Counted from the first letter of the stretch, positions 45,027-54,250 are shown. The stretch is 64,000 nucleotides of DNA from Novosphingobium sp. NDB2Meth1 (GCF_900117425.1 NZ_FPEH01000032.1:434001-498000), one strand, 5' to 3'. The notes: generated by a model from the sequence alone, not told the origin. Made by a program: numbers and translations.

Positions 45027-47621
45027 GTGAACTCCCATGCCCCAACTCCGATGATGGCGCAATATCTGGCGCTGAAGGCACAGGCTGAAGGCTGCCTGCT
45101 GTTCTACCGCATGGGCGATTTCTTCGAACTGTTTTTCGAGGACGCCAAGATCGCCGCCAGCGTGCTCGATATCGCGCTCACCAGCCGGGGCGAACATGGC
45201 GGCGCGCCGATCCCGATGTGCGGCGTGCCCGTCCATTCGGCCGAGAGCTATCTTGCCCGCCTGATCCGCGCCGGATGCCGCGTCGCCATTGCCGAGCAGA
45301 CCGAAACGCCCGAGGAAGCGCGCAAACGTGCGGGTTCCAAGGCACTGGTCGCGCGAGACATCGTCCGCTTCGTAACGGCAGGAACGCTCACCGAAGACGC
45401 CCTGCTCGAACCGCGCCGGGCCAATGTGCTGGCGGCGGTGTGCAAGGTGCGGGATGTGGCGGGGATCGCCGCCTGCGATATCTCGACCGGGCGGATGGAG
45501 CTTGAGGAATGCCCGCCCGAGCTGCTGCCCGCCGCGCTTGCCCGGCTTGGCGCAACCGAGCTCGTAATGGCCGAGGAATGCGGCTTCGATCTGCCCGAGG
45601 CAGCCGAGCGCCCTGCCCGCGCGTTCGATTCGCAGCGCGGGGCGGACCGGTTGATGGCGCTGCATGGCGTCGCGACACTCGACGGGTTCGGCACGTTCAG
45701 CCGGGCGATGCTGGCGGCGGCGGCGGGGCTGATCGACTATCTCGAGCATGTCGGGCGCGGCAGCCTGCCGCTGCTGCTGCCGCCGGTGGTGCGCGAGGCG
45801 CGCGCCTTCATGGCGATGGACGAGGCGACGCGGGCCAGCCTTGAAATCCTCTCGGCCAGCGGTGGCGGGCGCAAGGGCAGCCTGATCGAGGCCATCGACC
45901 GCTGCGTCACCAGCGCGGGCGCGCGGCTGCTGGCGGAGGACCTGGCGGCACCGCTCACCGATCTCGCCGCGATTCGCGCGCGGCTGGAGCTGGTGAGCTG
46001 GCTGCACGATGATCCGCTGCTGCGCGGCGATCTGCGCAGTGTGTTGCGAGCGGCGCCGGATGTCGGCCGTGCTCTGGGGCGCATCGTGGCAGGGCGGGGA
46101 AGCCCGCGCGATCTTGGCCAGCTGCGCGATGGACTTGGCGAAGCGCAGCGCCTGCAGGCCTTGCTTGCAGCGCGGAGCGACCGTCCGGCGCTGGCCAATG
46201 CGCTGCTTCCTGCTTTAGGCGGTCACGGCGCGCTGATCGACCTGTTCAGCCGCGCGCTTGTCCCAGCGCCGCCGACCGAGCGCACCAACGGCGGGTTCAT
46301 TGCAGCAGGCTATGATGCTGCACTCGACGCCTTGCGCGATGCGGCAGGCAATTCCCGCCGAGCGATTGCGGCGCTGGAGGCACGCTACCGCGACGAGACG
46401 GGAACGCCCTCGCTAAAGATCCGGCATAACGGGGTACTGGGATACTTCATCGAAGTCCCCGCGCGCCATGCCGATCGGTTGATGCAGCCCGACAGCGGGT
46501 TCACGCATCGCCAAACCATGGCGGGCGCGGTGCGCTTCAATGCGCTGGCGCTGCACGAGGAAGCGAGCCGTATCGCCGAAGCGGGCGGACACGCCCTCGC
46601 GGCGGAGGAAGCGCATTTCGAGGACCTGACCGCCCGCGCGATTGCGGCGCGCGAAGCGATTGCGACAACGGCGGCGGCGCTCGCCCGGATCGACGTGGCA
46701 GCCGGGCAGGCTGAGCGCGCGGCGGAAGGGGCCTGGTGCCTGCCGCACCTCTCCGAGGATACTATGCTCACCATTCACGGCGGGCGGCATCCGGTGGTCG
46801 AGGCCGCGCTCGCGGCGCGCGGCGAGCGGTTTGTTGCCAACGACTGCCAGCTGACCGCGCGCGACCGGCTATGGCTGATCGGCGGCCCCAACATGGGCGG
46901 CAAGTCCACCTTCCTGCGGCAAAATGCGCTGATCGTGATCCTGGCGCAGGCGGGCGGGTTCGTGCCCGCCGAGGCCGCCGAGATCGGCATCGTCGACCGC
47001 CTGTTCAGCCGCGTCGGCGCAGCGGACAATCTGGCGCGTGGGCGCTCCACCTTCATGGTCGAGATGGTCGAGACCGCTGCCATCCTTGCGCAGGCGGGAG
47101 AGCGCAGTTTCGTCATCCTCGACGAAGTGGGGCGCGGCACCTCGACCTACGATGGACTCGCTCTCGCTTGGGCGGTGGCCGAGGCCGTACACGAAGTGAA
47201 TCGCTCGCGCTGCCTGTTCGCCACGCATTACCACGAGCTCGCACGGCTGGCGGAGACCTGCGACGCACTCTCGCTCCACCATGTGCGGGCGCGGGAATGG
47301 AAGGGCGATCTGGTGTTGCTGCACGAACTGGCGGAGGGGCCGGCGGACAAGAGCTATGGCTTGGCCGTGGCGCGGCTGGCGGGCGTTCCCGCACCGGTGG
47401 TCAAGCGCGCCAAGTCGGTGCTCGACCGGCTGGAGAAGGGCCGCGCCGCGACGGGTGGGCTGGCGGCGGGGCTCGATGACCTGCCGCTGTTCGCGGCCGC
47501 GATCGAAGCGGCTGAGGAGAAAGTCGATGCACTGCGCGAGAAGCTCTCCTCGATCGACATCGATTCGCTGAGCCCCCGCGCGGCGCTCGATCTCCTCTAT
47601 GATCTGAAGCGCGAGCTCTAA
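45027..47621 (+). CDS. mutS: DNA mismatch repair protein MutS
   Basis: 864 aa from GTG 45027 (MNSHAPTPMMAQY). The mismatch-reading Phe-X-Glu is F32-F33-E34 in YRMGDFFELFF; the ATPase has Walker A GPNMGGKST at about 618-626 and Walker B DEVGRGTSTYDG. Normal MutS length. It detects base mismatches and recruits MutL, which is not encoded here. It is followed by a 31-bp inverted repeat. Confidence 0.97.
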   Translation: MNSHAPTPMMAQYLALKAQAEGCLLFYRMGDFFELFFEDAKIAASVLDIALTSRGEHGGAPIPMCGVPVHSAESYLARLIRAGCRVAIAEQTETPEEARKRAGSKALVARDIVRFVTAGTLTEDALLEPRRANVLAAVCKVRDVAGIAACDISTGRMELEECPPELLPAALARLGATELVMAEECGFDLPEAAERPARAFDSQRGADRLMALHGVATLDGFGTFSRAMLAAAAGLIDYLEHVGRGSLPLLLPPVVREARAFMAMDEATRASLEILSASGGGRKGSLIEAIDRCVTSAGARLLAEDLAAPLTDLAAIRARLELVSWLHDDPLLRGDLRSVLRAAPDVGRALGRIVAGRGSPRDLGQLRDGLGEAQRLQALLAARSDRPALANALLPALGGHGALIDLFSRALVPAPPTERTNGGFIAAGYDAALDALRDAAGNSRRAIAALEARYRDETGTPSLKIRHNGVLGYFIEVPARHADRLMQPDSGFTHRQTMAGAVRFNALALHEEASRIAEAGGHALAAEEAHFEDLTARAIAAREAIATTAAALARIDVAAGQAERAAEGAWCLPHLSEDTMLTIHGGRHPVVEAALAARGERFVANDCQLTARDRLWLIGGPNMGGKSTFLRQNALIVILAQAGGFVPAEAAEIGIVDRLFSRVGAADNLARGRSTFMVEMVETAAILAQAGERSFVILDEVGRGTSTYDGLALAWAVAEAVHEVNRSRCLFATHYHELARLAETCDALSLHHVRAREWKGDLVLLHELAEGPADKSYGLAVARLAGVPAPVVKRAKSVLDRLEKGRAATGGLAAGLDDLPLFAAAIEAAEEKVDALREKLSSIDIDSLSPRAALDLLYDLKREL

Positions 47622-47644
47622 TCTTGATGCAATCCTCACAACAT

Positions 47645-47715
47645 CCGTTCGTGTCGAGCGAAGTCGAGACACCAAGCGCTGTGTTTGGTGTCTCGACTTC
47701 GCTCGACACGAACGG
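47645..47715. repeat. 31-bp perfect inverted repeat after mutS
   Basis: Arms 47645-47675 and 47685-47715 are exact reverse complements, 31 bp each, with a 9-nt loop. The core reads GTGTCGAGCGAAGTCGAGAC. It begins 24 nt after the mutS stop and ends 18 nt before the next ATG. No T-run follows. Mobile-repeat or transcript-end function are both possible. Confidence 0.9.
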
Positions 47716-47733
47716 AAGGGAAGTTTGGGACGC

Positions 47734-48729
47734 ATGACCAGCTGGCGCGCCCTGCTTCTGGCCTTGCTCGCCTGCCTTGCTGCGCCGCTCGCTGCAGGGG
47801 CCCCTGCTAAACCCGTCCAGCTCGATCAGGAACTCTATCGCACCGTAGTCGAGCGCGTCCGGGCAGGCGAGAACTTCTATCCCGCAACAATGGCTGCGCA
47901 GCGCGAGCGCTCCTACCCGGTGCAGCCTGCGCTCGCCGTGCGTCCGCCGACGATGACCTGGTGGCTTGCGCTGTTTCCGAACACCGGAACGCGCACCGCA
48001 GCCTTGATCGCCCTCCTGTTCGGTGCGCTCATCGCGCTGCGACAAAGCCTGTCCGACCGCCCGCCTGTCGAAGCACTCAGTGTGGTGGCCTTGGCCGTGG
48101 CAGGACTGTTCGGCGCATTCTTTCCGGACAACGTCTATCTGCACGAACAGTGGAGCGTGCTGCTGATCATGCTCTCGCTGGCGGCCTATCGGCGGCCATG
48201 GTTGATGATCGGGCTCGCGTTGCTGGCGGTGCTGGTGCGCGAGACATCATTGGCGTGGGTGGCAGCCATCGTTCTCCACGGCCTATGGCAGCGCGACTGG
48301 AAACGCGCCGGAATGGCAGCAGCAGCCATCGCGCTGGCCGCCGGTCTCTGGCTGGTGCACGCGCAATTCGTGGCCGCACAGGTCCAGCCCGGCGACCTCA
48401 CCTCCCCCGGCTGGGTACGCTTCGGCGGCCTTCCGCTGGTGATCGACGCGCTGCGCCGCAATCTCGTGCTCACTGGCCTGCCCGGTCCGCTGGTGCTGGC
48501 GCTGGTGGCAGCGTCGCTTGCCGCGATGCTGCGCTGGGGCCGCGAGATGGAGCGCACCGCCGCCATCGGCAGCGCGGGTTTCCTAGCGGCGCTGACAATA
48601 TTCGGGCGGCCCGACAACGGCTACTGGGGCTTTATGGCTGCGCCCTTCGTGCTGCTGGGGCTCCCGGTGCTGGCGCGTGAAGCGTGGCTGCGTCTCGGCC
48701 CGGCGAAACCTCAATCGCAGGGTTCGTAG
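47734..48729 (+). CDS. Polytopic membrane protein of unknown function
   Basis: 331 aa from ATG 47734 (an upstream TTG at 47725 is possible). A signal-like N-terminus, a soluble stretch QELYRTVVERVRAGENFYPATMAAQRERSYPVQPALAVRPPT and then about seven helices. The ENFY-P and RPPT-x-x-W motifs resemble GT-C / DUF2029-type membrane enzymes, but I cannot assign a family. The 3' end overlaps the convergent DUF2314/DUF2185 gene by 19 nt. Confidence 0.75.
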   Translation: MTSWRALLLALLACLAAPLAAGAPAKPVQLDQELYRTVVERVRAGENFYPATMAAQRERSYPVQPALAVRPPTMTWWLALFPNTGTRTAALIALLFGALIALRQSLSDRPPVEALSVVALAVAGLFGAFFPDNVYLHEQWSVLLIMLSLAAYRRPWLMIGLALLAVLVRETSLAWVAAIVLHGLWQRDWKRAGMAAAAIALAAGLWLVHAQFVAAQVQPGDLTSPGWVRFGGLPLVIDALRRNLVLTGLPGPLVLALVAASLAAMLRWGREMERTAAIGSAGFLAALTIFGRPDNGYWGFMAAPFVLLGLPVLAREAWLRLGPAKPQSQGS

Positions 48730-49355
48730 CGGCCTGTCGCGAAATCACGCCGGAATGCCGATCCAATTGGCTCGTGCAGCAACTCCACGAAGCTGTCATC
48801 CCGGTTGAGCACCGCGCCAAGGGCAAGATATTTGAGCTTGCGGTCTTCGATCGGCCCGGCCTGTGTATCGTCGAAACGCCCGCGAATGCGCCAGCCGCTG
48901 TCCGGCCAGGCATCGCCCTCCTCGCCCATATCCGGTTCCTCGCGGTAGATGTATTCGACCGGCACGCCGTCATTCACCACGCAGGCATCGACAAGGCAGC
49001 GTTCCCAATATTCCTTATGCGCCGCAGGCGGCGGACACGAGGCGGTATCCGCCCAGACGATATCGATGATATGTTCGATGCCGAAGGCAACCGGCATGCC
49101 GCACTCAAGGCCCTTCTCATAGGGTTCGTTGTCCAGCGCGCCGGTGAACTGAAGCCCGGTCTTGCCAGTTACCTTCACCCACATGCGCTCGCCGCCATAG
49201 GCTTCGGTCTGCCATTCGTACTCGAAGCCGAGCTTGACCAGATCGCCGGGAGCAACCGCAACGCGCGCCTCGCGGGTGGGAATGAAGAAGGTATAGGGCG
49301 ATTCGGCTGCCGCTTCATCGCCATCGCGCAGATGGAACGGACAGTGCTGCGTCAT
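48711..49355 (-). CDS. DUF2314/DUF2185 two-domain protein
   Basis: 214 aa from ATG 49355. Residues about 25-105 resemble DUF2314 (ERMWVKVTGKTGLQFTGALDNEP, then GMPVAFGIEHIIDI); residues about 118-205 resemble DUF2185 (VPVEYIYREEPD, DSGWRIRGRF, ALGAVLNRDDSFVELL). Domains of this kind are found in immunity-like and hypothetical proteins; no toxin is seen nearby. The ATG overlaps the nucleoside transporter stop (ATGA). Function unknown. Confidence 0.75.
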   Translation of the reverse strand: MTQHCPFHLRDGDEAAAESPYTFFIPTREARVAVAPGDLVKLGFEYEWQTEAYGGERMWVKVTGKTGLQFTGALDNEPYEKGLECGMPVAFGIEHIIDIVWADTASCPPPAAHKEYWERCLVDACVVNDGVPVEYIYREEPDMGEEGDAWPDSGWRIRGRFDDTQAGPIEDRKLKYLALGAVLNRDDSFVELLHEPIGSAFRRDFATGRYEPCD

Positions 49356-50602
49356 ACGCTGAGAAACAACCCCGCCAGCGCCGCGCTCATCAAGTTGGAG
49401 AGCGCACCCGCCGCCAGTGCCTTCAGCCCCAGTTTGGCGATCACCGGGCGCTGGTTCGGAGCTAGGCTGCCGGAAACGGCCATCTGGATCGCAATCGAGC
49501 TGAAGTTGGCAAAGCCGCACAGCGCGAAGGTGACAATGGCGACCGTGTGGGCGGAAAGGTCTTTCGCCGCACCAAGATCGATAAACGCGACGAACTCGTT
49601 GAGCACGATCTTGGTACCGAACAGGCCTCCCGCGTGCGCCGCCTCCGCCCAGTTGGGTGCGCCGAGGAGGAGGAATACGGGGGCAAAGATCGCGCCGAGG
49701 ATCTGCTCGAACGAAAGGCCCGGATAGCCGATGTGCGCGCCGATCGCGCTGAGCATGCCGTTCGCCATGGCGACCAGCGCCACGAAAGCGAGCACCATCG
49801 CGCCGACCGCCACCGCAAGCCGCACACCGGTCTGCGCGCCCTGGCTGGCGGCCATGATCAGGTTGGCGGGGCGTTCCTCGTCCGGCGCGGAGACGGCGAT
49901 GTGGGGGTTGGGCAGGTCCGCATCGGCGGGCGCTTCGGGCATCGGGGGGACGTCGGGCATGATCAGCTTGGCCATCAGCACCCCGCCCGGCGCCGACATG
50001 AACGCGGCGGCGACGAGGTAGTCCACCCGGATGCCCATCGCGGCATAAGCGGCGAGGATCGTGCCCGCGACGCCGGCCATGCCCACGCTCATCACGGTGA
50101 AGATCTGCGAGGGGTTGAGGCTGGCGAGATAGGGGCGAATGACGAGCGGCGATTCGCTCTGGCCGACGAAGATGTTGCTCGCCGCACAGAGCGCCTCGAC
50201 GCGGCTGATGCCGGTGATCGCTTCGAGCCCGCCGCCGATCCAGCGGATCACGAGTTGCATGATGCCGAGGTAGTAGAGGATCGAGATCAGCGCCGCGAAG
50301 AACACGATGGTCGGCAGCGCGGCGATGGCAAAGCTGCGGCCGCCGATGGCCGGATCGGCAAGCGGACCAAACAGGAAGGCGACGCCCGCCTTGGCATATC
50401 CGAGCAGCCCCTCGACCCCCGCCGCCGCGCCCTGCAAAGCGGCATTGCCTGGCGGAAAGTAGAGCACGAGCGCGGCAAACCCCGCCTGCAGCGCAAAGGC
50501 GGGACCCACCACCCGCAGCTTGATCGCCCGCCGGTTGGAGGAAAGCAGGACAGCAATCAGCAGAATCAGCGCCATGCCGGCGAGGCTCATCAAAACGCGC
50601 AT
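49352..50602 (-). CDS. Concentrative nucleoside transporter (NupC/CNT)
   Basis: 416 aa with about ten helices. CNT features: GQSESPLVIRPY near residue 146, SAPGGVLMAKL, and NEFVAFIDL with TVAIVTFALCGFANFSSIAIQ near the end. These transporters couple nucleoside uptake to Na+ or H+. It shares ATGA with the DUF2314/DUF2185 gene and is divergent from the queuosine-precursor transporter gene. Confidence 0.93.
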   Translation of the reverse strand: MRVLMSLAGMALILLIAVLLSSNRRAIKLRVVGPAFALQAGFAALVLYFPPGNAALQGAAAGVEGLLGYAKAGVAFLFGPLADPAIGGRSFAIAALPTIVFFAALISILYYLGIMQLVIRWIGGGLEAITGISRVEALCAASNIFVGQSESPLVIRPYLASLNPSQIFTVMSVGMAGVAGTILAAYAAMGIRVDYLVAAAFMSAPGGVLMAKLIMPDVPPMPEAPADADLPNPHIAVSAPDEERPANLIMAASQGAQTGVRLAVAVGAMVLAFVALVAMANGMLSAIGAHIGYPGLSFEQILGAIFAPVFLLLGAPNWAEAAHAGGLFGTKIVLNEFVAFIDLGAAKDLSAHTVAIVTFALCGFANFSSIAIQMAVSGSLAPNQRPVIAKLGLKALAAGALSNLMSAALAGLFLSV

Positions 50603-50689
50603 CGCGGGCCTGCCGCTCCCCTGAAGACCAAGTCCGGCATGGCTTAAACGGGATTTGGCGCAGGGTCAAAATCCCGCTAACCGTTGTGG

Positions 50690-51385
50690 ATGCAAGACAA
50701 GCCGCACGCCGCAACCGCTCCCAATTCGGGCATTCCCACCTCGTTGTTCGCCTTTTCGCTGCTCTATGGCGGGCTTGTGGTCCTGGCCGGCGTGCTCGGC
50801 ACCAAGATCGCCGCGCTTGGACATTGGCCGCTCGTTGGCGATCTAGCGGTCGAGAGCGGCATCTTTGCCTTCCTGCTGCTGGTCGTGATGGCGAGCGCGG
50901 TGGCGGAACTGTTCGGGCAGGATGTCGCCAATCGGCTGGTGCGCTTCGGTTTCGTGCCGCTGATCTGTTCGATGCTGCTCCTGACCTTTGTGATCAACGT
51001 GGTGCCGCCTGCGCCGTTCTGGGGCGATCAGGATGCCTATGCCCGCCTGCTCGGCCAGGGCGCGCGGATGCAGTTTGCGGGGCTCATTTCCTACGGCACC
51101 TCGCAGACGCTCAATGTCTATGTGTTCTCGCGCCTTGCGGGCGGACGCGGCCGACTGCTTATGCTGCGCGCCTGGATCGCCAGCCTGCTGAGCCAGATGG
51201 TCGACACGCTGATCTTCATCACCATCTCGTTCGCCGGGGTGAAGGACGCCGCCGGCGTGCCGCTGCCGATCGGGGAAATCATGGCCGGGCAGATCGCTTC
51301 CAAGCTGCTGCTGTCCACGATCATAGTGCCGCCGCTGATCTGGGTCTTCGTGCAGCTGGGCCGCAAGCTGGACGGCCAGCGCTAG
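50690..51385 (+). CDS. Queuosine precursor transporter (YhhQ/VUT family)
   Basis: 231 aa from ATG 50690 (TTG 50684 is an in-frame alternative). Six helices and the family blocks GVLGTKIAALG, ESGIFAFLLLVVMASAVAELFG and GTSQTLNVYVFSRL; YhhQ imports queuine/preQ0-type precursors. The divergent neighbour is a nucleoside transporter, and argB follows 44 nt downstream. Confidence 0.88.
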   Translation: MQDKPHAATAPNSGIPTSLFAFSLLYGGLVVLAGVLGTKIAALGHWPLVGDLAVESGIFAFLLLVVMASAVAELFGQDVANRLVRFGFVPLICSMLLLTFVINVVPPAPFWGDQDAYARLLGQGARMQFAGLISYGTSQTLNVYVFSRLAGGRGRLLMLRAWIASLLSQMVDTLIFITISFAGVKDAAGVPLPIGEIMAGQIASKLLLSTIIVPPLIWVFVQLGRKLDGQR

Positions 51386-51429
51386 AAATATTGCGCCGCC
51401 GCGCCGCTTGGTCCAAAGCGCAGGCCGTC

Positions 51430-52368
51430 ATGGCTACCACGCACGAACCCACCGCAGACGACGCCGCCCACCACAAGGCGATGCTCGCCAAGGCCGAAAC
51501 GCTGACCGAGGCGCTGCCATATCTGCAGCGATACGCGGGCAAGACGTTTGTGGTGAAGTATGGCGGCCACGCGATGGGCGATCCTGACCTTGCGCAGGAC
51601 TTTGCCGAGGACATCGTGCTGCTGAAGGCGATCGGCATCAATCCGGTCGTCGTCCATGGGGGCGGCCCGCAGATCGGGCGGATGCTCAAGGCACTCGGCA
51701 TCGAATCGCAGTTCGTCGATGGCCTGCGCGTCACCGACAAGCAGACCGCCGAAGTCGCCGAGATGGTCCTGGCGGGCGCGATCAACAAGGAACTCGTCAG
51801 CTGGATCGCCCGCGCGGGCGGCAAGGCCATCGGCATTTCCGGCAAGGATGGCGGCATGGTCATCGCCCGCAAGGTGGAAGCCAAGAAGGCACCCAAGGCG
51901 ATCAACGACAAGGACAGCGGCGAGCAGATCGTCGTCGACCTCGGCTTCGTCGGCGAGCCGGCGCGGATCGACACAACGGTGATCGACACCATCACCGCTG
52001 CCAACATGATCCCGGTGATCGCCCCGATCGGCGTGGGCGAGGACGGCGAGACCTACAATATAAACGCCGACACCATGGCAGGCGCCATCGCAGCGGCGCT
52101 CGGCGCGGCGCGGCTGTTCCTGCTGACCGACGTGCCGGGCGTGCTCGACAAGGAGCGCCGCCTGCTGACCGACCTGACGCCAGCAGACATCACCCGCCTT
52201 GCCGAGGACGGCACGATCAGCGGGGGCATGATCCCCAAGCTCGAGACCTGCGTCCACGCGGTCGAAGCCGGGTGTGAGGCGGCGGTCGTACTCGATGGGC
52301 GCGTGCCGCATGCCATGCTGATCGAGATCTTCACCGCACGCGGCGCGGGCACGCTGATCCGCGCGTGA
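51430..52368 (+). CDS. argB: Acetylglutamate kinase
   Basis: 312 aa from ATG 51430. N-acetylglutamate 5-phosphotransferase, second step of arginine synthesis. The amino-acid kinase motifs are FVVKYGGHAMGD, VVVHGGGPQIGRML, DGLRVTD and TDVPGVLDKE. A slightly extended N-terminus (MATTHEPTADDAAHH) may support the arginine-sensitive hexamer form; this is inference. Other arg genes are not adjacent. Confidence 0.96.
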   Translation: MATTHEPTADDAAHHKAMLAKAETLTEALPYLQRYAGKTFVVKYGGHAMGDPDLAQDFAEDIVLLKAIGINPVVVHGGGPQIGRMLKALGIESQFVDGLRVTDKQTAEVAEMVLAGAINKELVSWIARAGGKAIGISGKDGGMVIARKVEAKKAPKAINDKDSGEQIVVDLGFVGEPARIDTTVIDTITAANMIPVIAPIGVGEDGETYNINADTMAGAIAAALGAARLFLLTDVPGVLDKERRLLTDLTPADITRLAEDGTISGGMIPKLETCVHAVEAGCEAAVVLDGRVPHAMLIEIFTARGAGTLIRA

Positions 52369-52405
52369 CGCGGGAACCGGCGGCTCGGCAAGGCGTTTGG
52401 GTCTG

Positions 52406-52879
52406 ATGAACCTCCGCATTCTGTCCGCCGCCTACCTGCTGGCCCTTGGTGCCTGCCACGATCAGGCACCGGCGTCTCCGCCGGAAGCGACCGTCTCGCC
52501 GGTGCCGCCGCAACCTGCGCCCGCCCGTCCGCCAAGCTCGCGGGATCCGGACATGGTCCTGCGCGCCTGGGGCGATGCGATCGAGGCGCGCGACTGGACG
52601 ACCGTGCGCGCGTTCTGGGGCGATCAGGGGGCACGCAGCGCTCTTTCCGAGACCGAGTTCGCAGCACGCTGGTCCGGCCTGCACTATCCCAAGGTGACGC
52701 CCGGCAAGGGGCAGAGCAAGGGCGCGGCCGGTTCGACCTACTACACCGCGCCGGTGACGATCACCGACGGCAAGCGTGTAATCACCGGCGAAGTCGTGAT
52801 GCGGCGGGTCAACGACATCGAAGGCGCCACTCCGGAGCAATTGCGCTGGCACATCGAGAGCACCTCACTCGTGCCCTGA
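52406..52879 (+). CDS. Putative lipoprotein
   Basis: 157 aa from ATG 52406. Signal with lipobox LALGAC (C17), then a Pro/Ala-rich linker (SPVPPQPAPARPPSS) and a domain of about 105 residues: VLRAWGDAIEARDWTTVRAFWGD resembles the start of an NTF2/SnoaL-like or DUF4440 fold. No catalytic residues are clear. It is 37 bp downstream of argB on the same strand, so possibly co-transcribed. Confidence 0.75.
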   Translation: MNLRILSAAYLLALGACHDQAPASPPEATVSPVPPQPAPARPPSSRDPDMVLRAWGDAIEARDWTTVRAFWGDQGARSALSETEFAARWSGLHYPKVTPGKGQSKGAAGSTYYTAPVTITDGKRVITGEVVMRRVNDIEGATPEQLRWHIESTSLVP

Positions 52880-52904
52880 GATTGCTTGTTTTCCCGAAGA
52901 ACTG

Positions 52905-52943
52905 CTGGACAAATTTGTATGCAACACATACAAGTTTGTCCAG
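52905..52943. repeat. AT-rich palindrome with 17-bp arms
   Basis: Arms 52905-52921 (CTGGACAAATTTGTATG) and 52927-52943 match with a single mismatch across a 5-nt loop. It is far more AT-rich than its surroundings and begins 25 nt after the lipoprotein gene. No T-run is present. It may be an operator for yggT/folD transcription, or a structured transcript end. Confidence 0.7.
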
Positions 52944-53032
52944 CGCCGTCGGCCGTTCGGCGAGGGAGCCCTTGTGGGGCGGGGAGAGGGTCGGCTAGGA
53001 GCGTGGCTCCTTGCTGACATAGGGAATGCGTG

Positions 53033-53332
53033 ATGCTGTTCTACCAACTGATCAATGCCATACTCCTGCTCATTGGCATCGTTCGAGCAGTCGTCATCGT
53101 TCAATTCATCCTGTTCCTGCTGGTCGCATTCAATGTCGTCAGTATGCGCAACAAGTTCGTCTCCGCGCTCAACACTGCGCTCAGCGCAATTCTGGACCCG
53201 ATTCTCGATCCGATCCGGCGGGTTATGCCCAATACCGGCGGGATCGACTTTTCACCCATGGTAGTGATCTTTGGCCTCAGCCTGCTGGCCGAGCTGGTGG
53301 GCTTCATCGGTCAATTGGCGCTGCAGATCTGA
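53033..53332 (+). CDS. YggT-family membrane protein
   Basis: 99 aa from ATG 53033, with AGGGA 7 nt upstream (GTG at 53030 is in frame). Two helices, at about 4-35 and 72-96, with the family motif DPILDPIRRVMPNTGGIDFSP. YggT proteins are linked to cell-envelope or division functions in other bacteria without a settled biochemical role. folD follows 24 nt downstream. Confidence 0.9.
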   Translation: MLFYQLINAILLLIGIVRAVVIVQFILFLLVAFNVVSMRNKFVSALNTALSAILDPILDPIRRVMPNTGGIDFSPMVVIFGLSLLAELVGFIGQLALQI

Positions 53333-53356
53333 AGCACCCCTCAAGAGAGTACCCCA

Positions 53357-54250
53357 ATGACTGCCGCGATCATCGATGGAAAAGCCTTTGCCGCGAACCT
53401 GCGTGGCAAGGTGGGTGAACTTGCCGCCGCGTTCGAAGCCAAGGCCGGGCGCAAGGCAGGCCTTGCGGTGGTGCTGGTGGGCGAGGACCCGGCGAGCCAG
53501 GTCTACGTCCGCTCCAAGGGCAAGCAGACCGTGGAAGCCGGCATGGCGAGCTTCGAGCACAAGCTGCCGGCCGAGACGCCGGAGGCCGATCTCCTTGCGC
53601 TGGTCGAGCAGCTGAATGTCGATCCCGCCGTCGATGGCATTCTCGTCCAGTTGCCGCTGCCGAAGCACATGGACGAGCAGAAGGTGATTTCCGCGATCAA
53701 TCCCGACAAGGACGTCGACGGCTTCCACGTGATCAGCGCTGGCCGCCTCGCGGTGGGCCAGCCTGGCTTCGTACCCTGCACGCCGCTGGGCTGTCTGATG
53801 CTGCTGAGAGACCGGCTGGGCTCGCTTTCGGGCCTCGATGCCGTCGTGATCGGGCGCTCCAACATCGTCGGCAAGCCGATGGCGCAACTGCTGCTGGCCG
53901 AAAGCTGCACCGTGACCATCGCGCACAGCCGCACCAAGGACCTGCCCGACGTCGTGCGCCGCGCCGATATCGTGGTCGCGGCGGTCGGCCGTCCGGAAAT
54001 GGTCAAGGCGGACTGGGTCAAGCCGGGCGCAACCGTGATCGATGTCGGCATCAACCGCGTGCCGGCGGCCGAGGAAGGCAAGACGCGGCTTGTGGGCGAC
54101 GTGGATTATGCCGGCGCCATGGAAGTTGCCGCTGCGGTGACACCGGTGCCCGGCGGAGTCGGCCCGATGACCATCGCCGTGCTGCTGCGCAATGCGCTTG
54201 TGGCAGCCTATCGCAATGCCGGGCTGGAACTGGCGGCGGACGCGATCTGA
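53357..54250 (+). CDS. folD: Methylenetetrahydrofolate dehydrogenase / cyclohydrolase
   Basis: 297 aa, typical FolD length. Interconverts 5,10-methylene-THF, methenyl-THF and 10-formyl-THF using NADP. Key segments: YVRSKGKQTVEAGM with the catalytic lysine, VQLPLPKHMDEQKVI, DKDVDGFH, GRSNIVGKPMA and PVPGGVGPMTIAVLL. A strong AGAG/AGTA run precedes the ATG. It feeds the folate one-carbon pool used by MetF/MetH elsewhere in the window. Confidence 0.97.
   Translation: MTAAIIDGKAFAANLRGKVGELAAAFEAKAGRKAGLAVVLVGEDPASQVYVRSKGKQTVEAGMASFEHKLPAETPEADLLALVEQLNVDPAVDGILVQLPLPKHMDEQKVISAINPDKDVDGFHVISAGRLAVGQPGFVPCTPLGCLMLLRDRLGSLSGLDAVVIGRSNIVGKPMAQLLLAESCTVTIAHSRTKDLPDVVRRADIVVAAVGRPEMVKADWVKPGATVIDVGINRVPAAEEGKTRLVGDVDYAGAMEVAAAVTPVPGGVGPMTIAVLLRNALVAAYRNAGLELAADAI

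Noticed and set aside
48711..50714. DUF2314/DUF2185 protein read as 667 aa
   Set aside because: The extension is a shadow of the nucleoside transporter; ATG 49355 in an ATGA overlap is the natural start.
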